From Peptococcaceae bacterium (lineage in GTDB: Bacteria; Bacillota; Peptococcia; Peptococcales; Peptococcaceae), in NCBI GenBank assembly GCA_900759105.1, contig CAAETY010000145.1, positions 66,747-130,746 of the forward strand: a DNA stretch of 64,000 nt. The letters are read 5' to 3'. Both the position numbers and the translations under genes were made by a program. Below the pieces are notes generated by a model. It saw nothing but the letters and a program-made list of their open reading frames with translations. It was not told the DNA's origin and made no database searches. Each line of letters starts with the position of its first letter. The stretch's first letter is position 1. Positions 44,563 to 55,610 of the stretch are shown here, one piece after another.

Positions 44563-45441
44563 ATGCACGATATTTGGAACCCATGGCACGGCTGTGTCAA
44601 AGCCAGCGAAGGCTGCAAGCATTGCTATATGTATTATCTGGATCGCAAGCGTGGCCAAGATGGCGCCCACATTTACAAAACCAAAAGTCGCTTTCGTTAC
44701 CCCTTGCAGAAGGACCGCACCGGCAACTACAAAATTCAAAGTGGCGAACACATTCGCGTTTGCATGACCTCGGATTTCTTCCTTGAAGAGGCCGACCCTT
44801 GGCGTCCCGAAGCTTGGGCCATGATGCGCCGCCGCTCGGATGTGGTGTTTACCCTTTTGACCAAGCGTCCTCAACGGGTTGAACGCTGTCTGCCACCGGA
44901 TTGGGGCGATGGCTGGGACAATATCTCTTTTAACGTGACCTGCGAAAACCAACGCCGTGCCGATGAACGCATCCCCATTTTGCACGCCCTCCCATTTAAG
45001 CACAAGGGCATCATGTGCGCCCCCTTTATCGGCCCTGTACGCATTGACAAGTATTTGGCACAGGGGCAAATCGAGCAGGTCATTTGCGGCGGCGAAAACT
45101 ATGACGGCGCCCGTCCCTGCCACTTCGAATGGGTCCAAGCCCTACGCACCGATTGCGTGCGTTACAACACCCGTTTTTGCTTCATCGAAACCGGCAGCGT
45201 CTTTGTAAAAGACGGCCGTACCTACCATCTGCCAAATAAACGCCTACAAAGCGAAATGGCCTACAAATCCGGCATGAATTTTCAAGGCAGACCGATTCAC
45301 TTTCGCCTTACCGATATTTACGGCCGCCCTATTCCGGAATCATCCCGCTACACCCCGCACTACGGTCCCCAATGCACCCAATGCGCAAGCAAACTCATTT
45401 GCAACGGCTGTACCAACTGTAGCGAATGCATGAAACCGTAA
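44563..45441 (+). CDS. DUF5131 (phage gp37/gp68-like) protein with C-terminal Cys cluster
   Basis: The 292-residue protein opens with the family motif WNPWHGCVKASEGCKHCYMYYLD, giving Cys11, Cys18 and Cys21, a CX6CX2C pattern reminiscent of radical-SAM-like iron-sulfur sites. The body contains FTLLTKRP, ICGGENYDGARP and CFIETGS blocks of the family. The last 22 residues add six more cysteines (271, 274, 280, 283, 286, 289) and look like a second metal site. Start is the ATG at 44563 after AGGAGGTG. It is divergent from the ferredoxin fusion. Function is unknown. Confidence 0.85.
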   Translation: MHDIWNPWHGCVKASEGCKHCYMYYLDRKRGQDGAHIYKTKSRFRYPLQKDRTGNYKIQSGEHIRVCMTSDFFLEEADPWRPEAWAMMRRRSDVVFTLLTKRPQRVERCLPPDWGDGWDNISFNVTCENQRRADERIPILHALPFKHKGIMCAPFIGPVRIDKYLAQGQIEQVICGGENYDGARPCHFEWVQALRTDCVRYNTRFCFIETGSVFVKDGRTYHLPNKRLQSEMAYKSGMNFQGRPIHFRLTDIYGRPIPESSRYTPHYGPQCTQCASKLICNGCTNCSECMKP

Positions 45442-45449
45442 CAGATACA

Positions 45450-45497
45450 AAAAAACGCGCCCGGTCAATCACAAATTCGTGATTGACCGGGCGCATT
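45450..45497. terminator. GC-rich terminator hairpin after the DUF5131 gene
   Basis: A perfect 16-bp stem (45457-45472 with 45479-45494) has an A run on its left, giving a proper T tail only on the minus strand; on the plus strand the tail is poor. Confidence 0.65.
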
Positions 45498-45506
45498 GCT
45501 TGTGCC

Positions 45507-45543
45507 GCAAAAAAGCCCTTCGCAATCTGCGAGGGGCTGATTT
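45507..45543 (-). terminator. Terminator of the carbonic anhydrase-like gene
   Basis: On the minus strand AGCCCCTCGC pairs with GCGAAGGGCT and six T follow. Confidence 0.8.
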
Positions 45544-45547
45544 ATTC

Positions 45548-46018
45548 CTACACTTCTTTTAAATGTTTTTTGGCGAGCGCCACATAGCGTTCAGCGTTTT
45601 CTCGGCTGGCTTTGAGCTGTTCGGGACGAATGGTGCCGCGAACCTTTGCCGGCACACCCATGACCATGGAGTTTGGTGGAATGTCTGCGCCACCCAAGAC
45701 CACAGCACCGGCAGCAATGATACTTCCGGCACCCACGTGGGCACCGTTCAATACAATCGCTCCCATGCCAATCAATACATCATCGTCAATGGTGCAGCCG
45801 TGAACCACCGCACGGTGTCCAACCGTTACGCCGTTACCAATGGTAAGCGCCGTGCCTTCGTCTACATGCAATATGCAACCGTCCTGAATGTTGGAGCGAT
45901 CGCCAATACGAATAGCGGCTTCATCGCCACGCACAACGGCATAATGCCAAATGCCAACGTCTTCGCCAATAGTGACATCCCCATCAATGACGCAATGAGG
46001 ACTTTCATAGTGTGCCAT
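45548..46018 (-). CDS. Gamma-class carbonic anhydrase-like hexapeptide protein
   Basis: The 156-residue protein is a left-handed beta helix built from hexapeptide repeats, with the YrdA/PaaY/CaiE-type metal ligands His51 (ILHVDEG), His68 and His73 (GHRAVVHGC) and a C-terminal helix. Family members bind zinc or iron; some have carbonic anhydrase activity and some none. It is a single-gene unit with AAAGGAAG before the ATG. Confidence 0.9.
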   Translation of the reverse strand: MAHYESPHCVIDGDVTIGEDVGIWHYAVVRGDEAAIRIGDRSNIQDGCILHVDEGTALTIGNGVTVGHRAVVHGCTIDDDVLIGMGAIVLNGAHVGAGSIIAAGAVVLGGADIPPNSMVMGVPAKVRGTIRPEQLKASRENAERYVALAKKHLKEV

Positions 46019-46056
46019 TTTTTTCTTACTTCCTTTTTTTGATTTTCTGCTTATTA

Positions 46057-46094
46057 TAAAATAAAAGACTCAAGGACTAATCCTTGAGTCTTAT
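46057..46094 (-). terminator. Terminator of the tRNA cluster
   Basis: AAGACTCAAGGA and TCCTTGAGTCTT pair around CTAA, with TTTTATTTTA following on the minus strand. Confidence 0.85.
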
Positions 46095-46096
46095 TC

Positions 46097-46170
46097 CGCG
46101 CTGTAAGGGATTCGAACCCCTGGCCTTTTGGTCCGTAGCCAAACGCTCTATCCAGCTGAGCTAACAGCGC
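46097..46170 (-). tRNA. tRNA-Arg (ACG)
   Basis: A full cloverleaf reads on the minus strand: acceptor GCGCTGT/ACAGCGC, T loop TTCGAAT, anticodon loop CTACGGA giving ACG. The 3' CCA is not encoded. Confidence 0.95.
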
Positions 46171-46173
46171 ACA

Positions 46174-46260
46174 CGGAGAGAGAGGGATTCGAACCCTCGA
46201 TACGGTCACCCGTATACTCCCTTAGCAGGGGAGCACCTTCGGCCTCTCGGTCATCTCTCC
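46174..46260 (-). tRNA. tRNA-Ser (GCT)
   Basis: Acceptor GGAGAGA/TCTCTCC, anticodon loop CTGCTAA giving GCT, and a long variable arm (TATACGGGTGACCGTA) identify a class II serine tRNA. Confidence 0.95.
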
Positions 46261-46341
46261 TCGCCATAACAAAACTTATTATAGAGGACGTTCCAAGTTT
46301 TGTCAAGCGGCTTTCAAAACTTTTTTTGAAAATTTTCCAGA

Positions 46342-46428
46342 CGGAGGAGGTGGGATTCGAACCCACGGAACCCGCAAAGATTCAACGGTTTTCAAGACCG
46401 CCTCCTTAAACCGCTCGGACACCCCTCC
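46342..46428 (-). tRNA. tRNA-Ser (TGA)
   Basis: Acceptor GGAGGGG with CTCCTCC, anticodon loop CTTGAAA giving TGA, and a long variable arm mark a second serine tRNA. It lies upstream of the other two and probably starts the cluster. Confidence 0.95.
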
Positions 46429-46497
46429 AGAAAACACCATTAATTATAAATGGGTTTCGGTTGTGTGTCAACAAGCAATTCGCCCCAATCACGCCTT

Positions 46498-46926
46498 TTA
46501 GCGCAATTCGAGGGGACCGTCCACGCACGAAAATTCAATGAAGGTTTCTAACACACCATTCATATTATTGCTGATATTTTCAAGTTGGGTGGTCAAAGAC
46601 AGGATGCTTTGATCGAGCTTAACGGCATCAAGACGTTCACCGATAATAGCGATGCTGCGTTGATAAAAAGCCGGATTCGCAAAGCACTCATGCCATTCAT
46701 TGTCTGCTTCCAAATCTCTCAGGAATGCAGCACAATCCTTTTTAGCCAATTCCAACAAAATGCGAATTTCAGCGTTGGTTTCCTTATTGATTGCATTTTG
46801 TCCCGGTGAATAGGAAAAAATGTTCAAGCAACCACTCTTCTTTACTTCGCGAAGTTTGTTAATCAATTGGTCCAGATGAACAGAGCAGCTTTTTGCCGGC
46901 TCCAACAATTCGGCACGAATAGCCAT
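46498..46926 (-). CDS. Uncharacterised helical protein
   Basis: The 142-residue protein is predicted to be mostly helical and soluble, with several short coiled-coil-like stretches (LDQLINKLREVKKSG, ILSLTTQLENISNNMNGVLETFI). I recognise no family. Start is the ATG at 46926, eight bases after GGAGG; the longer frame from 46947 overlaps that site. It is upstream of, and on the same strand as, the tRNA cluster, and downstream of an AT-rich gap after uvrA. Confidence 0.6.
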   Translation of the reverse strand: MAIRAELLEPAKSCSVHLDQLINKLREVKKSGCLNIFSYSPGQNAINKETNAEIRILLELAKKDCAAFLRDLEADNEWHECFANPAFYQRSIAIIGERLDAVKLDQSILSLTTQLENISNNMNGVLETFIEFSCVDGPLELR

Positions 46927-47106
46927 AGCAATGGCCTCCCTTCTCAATATTTAACACTCACTCAATATATTATAAACGCCTGATATGAGTATTTTTATTA
47001 TAGCACATAAAAGTTTTCTATGTCGTCATAATCCTACCATATTGTAAGTTTTATGTACAGTTTTTTTATGACTATTTTTGAAAAAAGTTCGGCCCTATGA
47101 CGGCGT

Positions 47107-49938
47107 TTAGCTGCGCTTCAAAAGCGGCGCAAGAAAGCGCCCGGTGTGGGATTCGGCGCACTGAGCGACATCCTCCGGCGTACCGGTGCAAACCACACGA
47201 CCGCCACCACTCCCACCTTCGGGACCAAGGTCAATGATATGGTCGGCACATTTAATCACATCAAGATTGTGCTCGATGATGACCATGCTTTCCCCTTGGT
47301 CTACCAAGCGTCCCAACACCTCGAGCAGGCTGGCAATATCTGCGGTATGCAGCCCTGTGGTCGGTTCGTCCAAAATATAGAGTGTTTTGCCAGTTGGGCG
47401 CTTCGAAAGCTCGGTGGCAAGCTTAATGCGTTGCGCTTCCCCACCGGAGAGGGTGGTTGCCGGTTGACCCAGCTTGATATAGCCCAGTCCCACATCTTGA
47501 ATGGTCTTGATTTTGTTGTAAACTGCAGGGATGTTTTCAAAAAATGTCACGGCTTCGTCCACCGTCATATCCAGCACCTCGGAAATATTTTTGCCACGAT
47601 AGGTGACCTCCAAGGTTTCGCGGTTGTAGCGTTTACCCTTGCAGACCTCACAAGGGGCGTACACGTCCGGTAAAAAGTGCATTTCGATTTTGATAATCCC
47701 ATCGCCCTTGCAGGCTTCGCAGCGTCCGCCCTTGACGTTAAAGGAGAAGCGTCCGGCTTTGTAGCCACGCAATTGCGCTTCCTTTGTTTTTGCAAAAAGG
47801 GCGCGAATTTGGTCAAAGGCGCCGGTATAGGTTGCCGGATTGGAGCGTGGGGTGCGGCCGATAGGGCTTTGGTCGATATTGATGATTTTGTCGATTTGTT
47901 CGGCACCTTCAATGGCACGATGCTTGCCCGGGATGCCTTTGTATTGACTATACAAGGCTTTTTCAAGACCCTTATAGAGGATTTCGTTAATAAGGGTACT
48001 TTTACCTGAGCCACTCACGCCGGTTACGCAGGTTAGCACGCCCAAGGGAATGGTCACGTTGATATTTTTGAGGTTGTTTTCACGGGCACCGATAATCTTC
48101 AGTACACGTTTTTTGTCAATGGCGCGACGTTCCGTTGGCACCGGAATTTGCTTGCGACCGGAAAGATACGCCCCGGTAATGGAATCCGGACTTGCCATCA
48201 CCTCCGCCGGGGTACCGGCAGCCACCACCTCGCCCCCACCACTTCCGGCATGTGGGCCAATGTCTACAATAAAATCCGCTGCGCGCATGGTGTCCTCGTC
48301 ATGTTCGACAACAATCACCGTATTGCCTAGGTCGCGCATATGCTTTAACGTGCCAATCAAGCGTTCATTGTCACGTTGATGAAGCCCAATAGAGGGCTCG
48401 TCCAAAATATAGAGCACGCCCACAAGCCCGCTCCCAATTTGGGTCGCCAAACGAATACGCTGTGCTTCCCCACCGGAAAGTGTCCCGGCGGCACGGCTCA
48501 GGGTCAAATAGGTCAGCCCCACGTTGACAAGAAAACGCAGGCGTTCTTGAATTTCCTTCAAAATCAAACGCCCGATAAACAGCTGTCGCTCGCTCAGCGC
48601 AATGTGTTCAAAAAAGTCCAACGCTTCCACGATGGTCATATCGCAGACCTCCCAGATGGCCTTGCCGCCAACGGTTACCGCCAGCGCTTCCGGACGCAAA
48701 CGGCGCCCCTTGCAGGCATTGCATCGGTCGGTACGCATAAAGCCCTCGAGCATTTCCATGCTTGATTCGCTGTGGGTTTCGGCGCGACGGCGTTCAAGGT
48801 TCGGTACAAGGCCCTCGTAGGCTTTGCGATATTCCTTTTCTTCGCCGAACATATTAATGTAGGTAAATTTCACCACCGGATGATCCCCGCCGTAGAGGAT
48901 GATGTCCTGTTGTTCCTTCGGCAGGTCTTTCCATGGGGTATCGCGGTCAATGCCCAACTTATCGGTCAAGCAAAACAAAAGGCGTTCATAGTAGTTGCTG
49001 ATGGCCCCACGGCGCCATGGTGCCAAGGCGCCTTCGTTTAAGGTCTTATTGTGGTCGGGAATGATAAGGTCCAAATCAAACCGCATCACTTCGCCCAGCC
49101 CGCTGCACGATTCACAGGCGCCAAGTGGGTTGTTAAAGGAAAACAGCTGTGGCGACAGCTCCGGCATGGAAATGCCGCAATCCAAGCACGCAAAATGCTC
49201 GCTAAAGCGCAATATTTCGCCGCCGGCGTCCACCCAAACCTGACCCTCTGCCAAATCCAGTGCCGCTTGCATACTGCCGGCCAGACGGCTTTCAATGCCG
49301 GGCTTCATCTTAATACGGTCAACCACCACCTCAATGTAGTGCTTGTTGTTTTTCTTTAGAGCGATGTCCTCGCCCAAATCATACGTTTCACCGTCCACAC
49401 GCACGCGTACATAACCGCTTTTGCGCAGCTGCTCAAAATACTGCTTAAATTCACCCTTGCGGTTTTGCACCACCGGCGCCAAAATGTGCAGACGTGTGCC
49501 TTCTTCCAGCTGCATCACTTGGTCTACCATTTGGTCAATGCTTTGCTGATGAATTTCCTTGCCGCATTTTGGGCAATGCGGCACCCCAATGCGCGCATAG
49601 AGCAAACGCAGGTAATCATAAATTTCCGTTACCGTCCCCACAGTGGAACGAGGGTTTCGTGCAGTGGTTTTTTGGTCAATAGAAATGGCCGGAGAAAGCC
49701 CACTGATTTCATCCACATCAGGCTTATCCATTTGCCCCAAAAATTGACGCGCATAGGAGGAAAGGGATTCCACATAGCGGCGTTGACCTTCGGCATAAAT
49801 TGTGTCAAAGGCCAGTGAGCTTTTCCCCGAACCGGAAAGCCCTGTCATGACAACAAGCTTGTCGCGCGGAATGTCCAAGTCGATATTTTTTAGATTGTGC
49901 ACCCGCGCACCACGAATTTTAATCATATTTTCTGCCAT
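47107..49938 (-). CDS. uvrA: UvrABC excinuclease subunit A
   Basis: The 943-residue damage sensor of nucleotide excision repair has two ABC ATPase modules, each with Walker A (GLSGSGKSS near residue 33 and GVSGSGKST near 640), signature LSGGEAQRI and Walker B, plus the zinc modules [13 protein letters not shown] and [19 protein letters not shown]. Length is normal. It follows uvrB by 15 bases on the same strand, so damage recognition and loading subunits are made together. Confidence 0.98.
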   Translation of the reverse strand: MAENMIKIRGARVHNLKNIDLDIPRDKLVVMTGLSGSGKSSLAFDTIYAEGQRRYVESLSSYARQFLGQMDKPDVDEISGLSPAISIDQKTTARNPRSTVGTVTEIYDYLRLLYARIGVPHCPKCGKEIHQQSIDQMVDQVMQLEEGTRLHILAPVVQNRKGEFKQYFEQLRKSGYVRVRVDGETYDLGEDIALKKNNKHYIEVVVDRIKMKPGIESRLAGSMQAALDLAEGQVWVDAGGEILRFSEHFACLDCGISMPELSPQLFSFNNPLGACESCSGLGEVMRFDLDLIIPDHNKTLNEGALAPWRRGAISNYYERLLFCLTDKLGIDRDTPWKDLPKEQQDIILYGGDHPVVKFTYINMFGEEKEYRKAYEGLVPNLERRRAETHSESSMEMLEGFMRTDRCNACKGRRLRPEALAVTVGGKAIWEVCDMTIVEALDFFEHIALSERQLFIGRLILKEIQERLRFLVNVGLTYLTLSRAAGTLSGGEAQRIRLATQIGSGLVGVLYILDEPSIGLHQRDNERLIGTLKHMRDLGNTVIVVEHDEDTMRAADFIVDIGPHAGSGGGEVVAAGTPAEVMASPDSITGAYLSGRKQIPVPTERRAIDKKRVLKIIGARENNLKNINVTIPLGVLTCVTGVSGSGKSTLINEILYKGLEKALYSQYKGIPGKHRAIEGAEQIDKIINIDQSPIGRTPRSNPATYTGAFDQIRALFAKTKEAQLRGYKAGRFSFNVKGGRCEACKGDGIIKIEMHFLPDVYAPCEVCKGKRYNRETLEVTYRGKNISEVLDMTVDEAVTFFENIPAVYNKIKTIQDVGLGYIKLGQPATTLSGGEAQRIKLATELSKRPTGKTLYILDEPTTGLHTADIASLLEVLGRLVDQGESMVIIEHNLDVIKCADHIIDLGPEGGSGGGRVVCTGTPEDVAQCAESHTGRFLAPLLKRS

Positions 49939-49953
49939 AATTGTCCTCTGTTT

Positions 49954-51927
49954 CTAGTCCATTGCTTCAATACGGCGAATTTCGTCACGCAGCTCCGCCG
50001 CAATTTCAAATTCAAGATTTTTAGCCGCCTCTTTCATGGCCTTTTCAAGCAATTGCAAATGCTGCTTGCGCCCCTTGGCATCGCTTGGCACTTCGCGTGT
50101 GAGATACTGTGGCGCTTCCTCCGCTGCACCCTTCAAGACAGCAATATCCGCACGCACATCCTTGCGCACCGTTTTCGGCACAATGCCATGGGCACGGTTG
50201 TAGGCCATCTGCAGCTCACGGCGGCGCTCGGTTTCGTCAATGGCACGCTGCATACTGCCGGTCATGCGGTCTGCATACATCACAACCTCACCGCCGGCAT
50301 TACGTGCCGCACGGCCGATGGTCTGAATCATCGAGCGCTCACTGCGGAGAAAGCCTTCCTTGTCGGCATCAATAATCGCTACCAGCGAAACCTCCGGCAA
50401 ATCCAAGCCTTCGCGCAAAAGGTTAATCCCCACCAGCACGTCAAACTCACCCAAGCGCAAATCGCGAAGAATATCCATACGCTCCAAGGCCTTGATTTCC
50501 GAATGCAAATAGCGCGCCGCCACCCCGGCATTAACCAGATAATTGGTCAAATCCTCTGCCATACGCTTGGTAAGGGTGGTCACCAGCACACGCTCATCGC
50601 GTGCAATACGTTCGTGCACGCGGTCCAAGAGGTCGTCAATTTGCCCCTTAATCGGGCACACCTCAATCGGCGGATCCAAGAGCCCTGTTGGGCGAATGAT
50701 TTGTTCCACCACCTGTGCGCTTTGCTCAAGCTCATAATCCCCCGGTGTCGCCGACACATAAATGGTTTGGCGTACCTTTTCTTCAAATTCCTCAAAATGG
50801 AGGGGACGGTTATCCAAGGCGCTTGGCAAACGGAAGCCGTGCTCCACCAGATTTTCCTTGCGCGAACGGTCACCGGCAAACATCCCGCCAATCTGTGGCA
50901 CTGCTACGTGACTTTCGTCAATGAAGGTAATGAAATCCTTTGGGAAAAAGTCCAACAGTGTATCCGGTGTATCCCCCGGTTCACGCCCGGCAATAAAGCG
51001 TGAGTAATTTTCTACCCCGGAGCAATAGCCCACTTCACGCAGCATTTCAATATCGTAGCGCGTGCGCTGTTCCAAGCGCTGTGCTTCCAAAAGCTTGCCT
51101 TGCGCCTTGAGCTCTGCCAAACGTTCCTCCAGCTCTGCTTCAATGCCGCTCACAGCGGTTTCAAGATATTCCGGTGACGTGACATAGTGGGTATTTGGAT
51201 AAATCGCCACATGGTCACGTTCGCCCAACACCTTGCCGGTAAGATGGTCAAACTCGCTAATACGATCAATCTCATCGCCAAAAAATTCTATGCGCAATCC
51301 ATAATCACTGGTTGCCGCCGGAATCAATTCCACACAATCCCCACGCACGCGAAAGGTCCCACGCTTGAAATCAATATCATTGCGCTCGTATTGAATCTCA
51401 ATCAATCGGCGCAATACATCATCACGTTCAATTTCTTGCCCCGGGCGAAGGTTCAGCACCTCGTTGCGGTAAAATTCCGGTGAACCCAAGCCGTAAATAC
51501 AACTTACCGAAGCAATAATAATCACATCGCGGCGTTCCAAGAGTGATGCCGTCGTTGAGTGACGCAGCTTTTCGATGGTTTCATTAATCTGCGCATCCTT
51601 TTCAATGTAGGTATCCGTTTGCGCCACATAGGCTTCCGGCTGATAGTAATCATAGTAGCTGACAAAATATTCCACGGCGTTGTTTGGAAAAAACGCCTTA
51701 AATTCACTGTAAAGCTGTGCAGCAAGGGTCTTATTCGGTTCAAAAATCAGCGCCGGACGGTTGGCCTTGGCAATGATATTCGCCATGGTAAACGTCTTCC
51801 CGCTCCCGGTAACACCCAAAAGCGTTTGCTTATGATAGCCCAGATTCAACCCTTCCAACAGTGCTTCAATCGCCTCCGGCTGATCCCCGGTCGGCGCAAA
51901 GGGCGCTACCAATTCAAAATCAGGCAT
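49954..51927 (-). CDS. uvrB: UvrABC excinuclease subunit B
   Basis: The 657-residue helicase-like subunit receives damaged DNA from UvrA and recruits UvrC. It has Walker A GVTGSGKT, the beta-hairpin region [12 protein letters not shown], helicase motifs through QTIGRAARN, and the C-terminal UVR domain ([31 protein letters not shown]). The start is the ATG at 51927; an in-frame GTG nine bases upstream overlaps the GGAG site. Confidence 0.97.
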   Translation of the reverse strand: MPDFELVAPFAPTGDQPEAIEALLEGLNLGYHKQTLLGVTGSGKTFTMANIIAKANRPALIFEPNKTLAAQLYSEFKAFFPNNAVEYFVSYYDYYQPEAYVAQTDTYIEKDAQINETIEKLRHSTTASLLERRDVIIIASVSCIYGLGSPEFYRNEVLNLRPGQEIERDDVLRRLIEIQYERNDIDFKRGTFRVRGDCVELIPAATSDYGLRIEFFGDEIDRISEFDHLTGKVLGERDHVAIYPNTHYVTSPEYLETAVSGIEAELEERLAELKAQGKLLEAQRLEQRTRYDIEMLREVGYCSGVENYSRFIAGREPGDTPDTLLDFFPKDFITFIDESHVAVPQIGGMFAGDRSRKENLVEHGFRLPSALDNRPLHFEEFEEKVRQTIYVSATPGDYELEQSAQVVEQIIRPTGLLDPPIEVCPIKGQIDDLLDRVHERIARDERVLVTTLTKRMAEDLTNYLVNAGVAARYLHSEIKALERMDILRDLRLGEFDVLVGINLLREGLDLPEVSLVAIIDADKEGFLRSERSMIQTIGRAARNAGGEVVMYADRMTGSMQRAIDETERRRELQMAYNRAHGIVPKTVRKDVRADIAVLKGAAEEAPQYLTREVPSDAKGRKQHLQLLEKAMKEAAKNLEFEIAAELRDEIRRIEAMD

Positions 51928-52085
51928 GCTTTTCACTCCAATCTCACAATGCCACGTTAATGATACGGTTCTTTATCATTGATTCCTTCTCAGGATTCGT
52001 TTTCATCACATCACAAGCACGGCAAAGCCGCTTGTTTCGTCCTCCTAGTATACCGCATTAAAAACAATACGCATAGTCACCATTA

Positions 52086-52118
52086 AAAAAGCGCTTGCCC
52101 TTTCGGACAAACGCTCTC
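52086..52118 (-). terminator. Terminator of the membrane protein gene
   Basis: On the minus strand AGCGTTTGTCC pairs with GGGCAAGCGCT and six T follow. Confidence 0.75.
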
Positions 52119-52120
52119 AA

Positions 52121-52615
52121 TTATAACACGTCTTGCGCGGCGCGACGAATATGAAAATAACAATACATCGCACTCAGCACATCAAAAATATAGCACATCT
52201 GCAAGCATGCATGCACCCTCAAAAATTGCCGATTAATCAGCCCTTCTTGCTTGGCCACCCACAGCCCACGCCAACCGTAGGAGGTCGTGGTCAAAATGAG
52301 AATCAAACCCACCGCAAAGGAAAACATGACAATAGACACCGATTGTGTAGCCACATCACTTTGTATCAACAAATACACGCTGATGCCGTATAGCGGCACC
52401 ATGCATAGCTTGAGCACCATGCACCAAAACAGATACGTCAATGACCGCTCCTCATGACATGGCGAGGTGAGGGCATTGACCATATTAAGCCCACACACAA
52501 GCGCAAAGACACAGAGCATGACAACAAACGAGAAATTATCTTCCTCGGCATTCACACTGCTCCCCGCAAGCACATACGGTGCAATCAGCAACATATAAAT
52601 AGCAAACCTCTTCAT
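52121..52615 (-). CDS. Uncharacterised membrane protein
   Basis: The 164-residue protein has about four or five membrane helices, with a possible signal-like first helix ending in AGSSVNA, and a C-terminal amphipathic stretch. It is Cys- and Met-rich in its helices. I recognise no family. The ATG at 52615 has GGGGGAAGG before it and is preferred over 52651. It overlaps no neighbour and stands between uvrB and a secreted stalk-domain gene. Confidence 0.6.
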   Translation of the reverse strand: MKRFAIYMLLIAPYVLAGSSVNAEEDNFSFVVMLCVFALVCGLNMVNALTSPCHEERSLTYLFWCMVLKLCMVPLYGISVYLLIQSDVATQSVSIVMFSFAVGLILILTTTSYGWRGLWVAKQEGLINRQFLRVHACLQMCYIFDVLSAMYCYFHIRRAAQDVL

Positions 52616-52881
52616 TGTCCTTCCCCCTTTTTTCAGACAACGCCTCGGCACGTACTCCCTTCACGCGCCGTTTAGTAGTTTGATTATAGCGTGTATAGAC
52701 ATTTAATGCCACCGCAACTTTTTGTAAACCTGACAAAGAAGGCATTTTGTCAGGAAAATTATCGAAAAAATGCTCGATTTTTTTCCTTCTCGCTCGCAAA
52801 CTGTTACCACTATGACCTTTAAGTCACGTTTTTTTTGCTATAAAATAAAATAACACGATAGAATATAAAGGAGATGTCCTC

Positions 52882-53391
52882 ATGTCACATCGCAATATGA
52901 TTGCTAAATTCTTGCTTGCCTTCGTGCTCGCCTTTGCTGTAATTGTTCCTTTCCAACCACAGGAAGCCGAAGCCGCAGGCCCAATCTCAGTTTACGTTAA
53001 CGGCCAGCGCCTTGCCAAAACCGGCGAAGCAGTGAACGGCTCCACCCTTGTGCCAATGCGTGCCATCTTTGAAGCCCTTGGCTCCACCGTTCAATATTAC
53101 GGCCAAATCCGCGGGATTTCCGCTTATGATCCACAAACCAACAAGATTATGTCCTTAACCTTGGATGACAAGAATATGTTCTGCGCAGACAACAGCGAAT
53201 TTTCCAAGTATGCGCAAAACCCAACCTCTCAAGCCACCATCAATTTCGTGCTTGAACATACCAGTGTCATCAGTGTCCCACCAACCGTTATCGGTGGCAG
53301 CACCATGGTGCCGGTGCGTGTAATCTCCGAAGCCTTGGGTTGTAAAGTCGATTGGAACGGCCAAACCCAAACGGTTAACATTACCCGCTAA
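52882..53391 (+). CDS. Secreted stalk-domain (copper amine oxidase N-like) protein
   Basis: The 169-residue protein has a signal peptide (about 1-32, ending EAEAAG) and two halves of the stalk domain first described in copper amine oxidases: VYVNGQRLA...LVPMRAIFEALGSTV and VIGGSTMVPVRVISEALGCKVDWNGQTQTVNI. It has no enzyme domain, so it is probably a surface-binding or wall-associated module. The ATG follows AAAGGAGATG, and it is monocistronic, ending at its own terminator. Confidence 0.9.
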   Translation: MSHRNMIAKFLLAFVLAFAVIVPFQPQEAEAAGPISVYVNGQRLAKTGEAVNGSTLVPMRAIFEALGSTVQYYGQIRGISAYDPQTNKIMSLTLDDKNMFCADNSEFSKYAQNPTSQATINFVLEHTSVISVPPTVIGGSTMVPVRVISEALGCKVDWNGQTQTVNITR

Positions 53392-53405
53392 ACCCTTTAC
53401 CAATC

Positions 53406-53436
53406 AGAGACAGGCGTGCATCCTGTCTCTTTTTTG
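53406..53436 (+). terminator. Terminator after the stalk-domain gene
   Basis: GAGACAGG and CCTGTCTC pair across a seven-base loop, with a T run. Confidence 0.9.
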
Positions 53437-53474
53437 TTACTTAAACGGGGCACGCGTTCCCCTCTAAAAAGCAA

Positions 53475-53509
53475 TAAAAAAACGACTTCGTTATGAAGTC
53501 GCTTTTTTA
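53475..53509 (-). terminator. Terminator of the glyA-upp unit
   Basis: CGACTTC-GTTAT-GAAGTCG is flanked by A and T runs on both sides and can act on both strands. Confidence 0.85.
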
Positions 53510-53511
53510 TA

Positions 53512-54141
53512 TTAGTTGGTACCAAAGATGCGATCCCCGGCATCGCCCAGCCCCGGAACAATGTATGCCCGGTCGTTCAAAACCGGGTCACATTCCGCCG
53601 CGTAAATCGCCACGTCCGGATGCTCCCTGTGTAAACGCGCCAGTCCCTCGTTCGAAGCGATAAGACAAGCAAATTTAATGGTCTTGGCGCCGTTTTGCTT
53701 GAGGTGCGCAATGGCATCGCAAGCACTACCGCCGGTAGCGAGCATAGGGTCAACCACAATAACAGTGGCAGCCTCCAAGCCCTGTGGCATCTTATAGTAA
53801 TAGGCTTCCGGCTCATGCGTTTCTTCGTTGCGTGCCAAGCCGATATGGCCAATACGTACGAATGGCAAGAGCTTTTGGAAACCGCTCACCATGCCCAATC
53901 CCGCGCGCAGGATTGGCACAATGATGATTTCATCTTCCTTCACGCGCTTGCAATCGGCTACCGCCAATGGCGTTTCTACCGCCACGGTTTGCGTTGGCAA
54001 ATCGCGCAACACTTCATAGGCCATGAGCAAGGAAAGTTCTTCTACAAGGTCGCGAAATTGCGCAGTACGAGTTTCCTTGTCGCGCAAATAGGAAATTTTG
54101 TGATGAATCAACGGATGATCATAAATATGTACGCCTTCCAT
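53512..54141 (-). CDS. upp: Uracil phosphoribosyltransferase
   Basis: The 209-residue enzyme salvages uracil with PRPP to give UMP. The PRPP loop VVDPMLATGGSA and the uracil-binding C-terminus YIVPGLGDAGDRIFGTN are both present. Length matches the family. It lies 38 bases downstream of glyA on the same strand, as in many Firmicutes. Confidence 0.97.
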   Translation of the reverse strand: MEGVHIYDHPLIHHKISYLRDKETRTAQFRDLVEELSLLMAYEVLRDLPTQTVAVETPLAVADCKRVKEDEIIIVPILRAGLGMVSGFQKLLPFVRIGHIGLARNEETHEPEAYYYKMPQGLEAATVIVVDPMLATGGSACDAIAHLKQNGAKTIKFACLIASNEGLARLHREHPDVAIYAAECDPVLNDRAYIVPGLGDAGDRIFGTN

Positions 54142-54179
54142 GACTAGTCCCCCTTAGTCAGTTGGTATTGCGATTGTGA

Positions 54180-55415
54180 TTATTCGTACAGTGGGTAACG
54201 GTCGGTGATTTCCTTCACCATTGCTTTACCCTTTTCGAGATCTCTATCGATAAGAACAATCTTCATAATCTTAGCGATGGTGCGGAAGTCATCTTCCTTA
54301 AGACCACGAGTGGTAGCAGCCGGAGTCCCAAGACGGAGACCGCTGGTAACGGTTGGTTTTTCTTTGTCGAATGGGATGCCGTTCTTATTGCAGGTAATGT
54401 TGCAATCATCGAGCAATGCTTCAGCTTCAGCGCCGGTCATGCCGATAGACTTCACGTCAACCAAAAGAAGGTGGTTGTCGGTGCCACCGCTTACGAGACG
54501 GAAGCCTTCTTCATTCAATGCTTCTGCAAATGCTTGTGCATTCTTGAGCACTTGGTCAATGTAGTCCTTAAATTCCGGTTGAAGCGCTTCGCCGAAAGCA
54601 ACAGCCTTTGCAGCGATAACGTGCATCAAAGGACCACCTTGGGTGCCTGGGAATACAGACTTGTCGATAGCCTTTGCCAATTCTTCACGGCAAAGAATTA
54701 CGCCACCACGTGGCCCGCGAAGGGTTTTGTGGGTGGTGGAGGTTACGATGTCTGCATATTCAACCGGATTTGGATGACGGCCTGCGGCAACAATCCCTGC
54801 GATGTGTGCCATGTCAACCATCATCAAAGCGCCACACTTGTCGGCGATTTCGCGAATACGCTTGAAATCAATGATACGTGGGTATGCACTTGCACCGGCA
54901 ACGATGAGCTTAGGTTGTACTTCAAGTGCAATTCTTTCGAATTCATCGTAATCGATAACTTCGGTTTCAGGGCTAACACCGTATTCAGCGAAGTCATAGA
55001 GCTTACCGCTGAAGTTTACAGGGGACCCATGGGTCAAATGACCGCCGTGTGCCAAGTTCATGCCGAGAATCTTATCGCCTGGCTTTAATACTGCTTGATA
55101 AGCCGCATAGTTTGCTTGTGCACCGCTGTGTGGTTGAACGTTTGCGTGTTCTGCACCAAAAAGTTCTTTCACGCGTTCGCGTGCAATATTTTCTACCACG
55201 TCAACGTGTTCACAGCCACCATAGTAACGACGACCAGGATAACCTTCTGCATATTTGTTGGTCATCACGGACCCTTGTGCGGCCATAACAGCACGGCTGG
55301 TAAAGTTTTCGGATGCAATCAATTCGATTTTATCGCGTTGACGTTGCAATTCGTTTGCAATTGCTTCTGCAACTGCAGGGTCTTGTGGGGCTAAGAATTC
55401 GTTGATATCGCTCAT
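54180..55415 (-). CDS. glyA: Serine hydroxymethyltransferase
   Basis: The 411-residue PLP enzyme interconverts serine and glycine while charging tetrahydrofolate with a one-carbon unit. The PLP lysine is Lys230 in [12 protein letters not shown], and the N-terminal [10 protein letters not shown] and [17 protein letters not shown] blocks are intact. The true start is the ATG at 55415, behind GAAGG; the frame extends upstream to 55517 but that stretch contains the promoter. Confidence 0.97.
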   Translation of the reverse strand: MSDINEFLAPQDPAVAEAIANELQRQRDKIELIASENFTSRAVMAAQGSVMTNKYAEGYPGRRYYGGCEHVDVVENIARERVKELFGAEHANVQPHSGAQANYAAYQAVLKPGDKILGMNLAHGGHLTHGSPVNFSGKLYDFAEYGVSPETEVIDYDEFERIALEVQPKLIVAGASAYPRIIDFKRIREIADKCGALMMVDMAHIAGIVAAGRHPNPVEYADIVTSTTHKTLRGPRGGVILCREELAKAIDKSVFPGTQGGPLMHVIAAKAVAFGEALQPEFKDYIDQVLKNAQAFAEALNEEGFRLVSGGTDNHLLLVDVKSIGMTGAEAEALLDDCNITCNKNGIPFDKEKPTVTSGLRLGTPAATTRGLKEDDFRTIAKIMKIVLIDRDLEKGKAMVKEITDRYPLYE

Positions 55416-55449
55416 AATATAATTACCTTCTTTCGTAAAGATTGATTTC

Positions 55450-55477
55450 ATTATAGAGCATAAGTGACACTTGTTAA
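55450..55477 (-). promoter_or_regulatory. Promoter of glyA-upp
   Basis: On the minus strand TTAACA (55472-55477), a 16-bp spacer and TATAAT (55450-55455) lie about 35 bases before the glyA start. Confidence 0.65.
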
Positions 55478-55572
55478 AGTCTTTTAACACCGCTCGCCCA
55501 TCGGACTTCATGTCCATGCACGATAGTTTTTACCTATGACAACCAAAAATCCTTCTTGTGCTACCTATGGCA

Positions 55573-55608
55573 ACAAAAAAGACTCTTACAAAACGTAAGA
55601 GTCTTTGA
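55573..55608 (-). terminator. Terminator of the thioredoxin-like gene
   Basis: GACTCTTAC and GTAAGAGTC pair around AAAAC with a T run on the minus strand. Confidence 0.85.
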
Positions 55609-55610
55609 GA

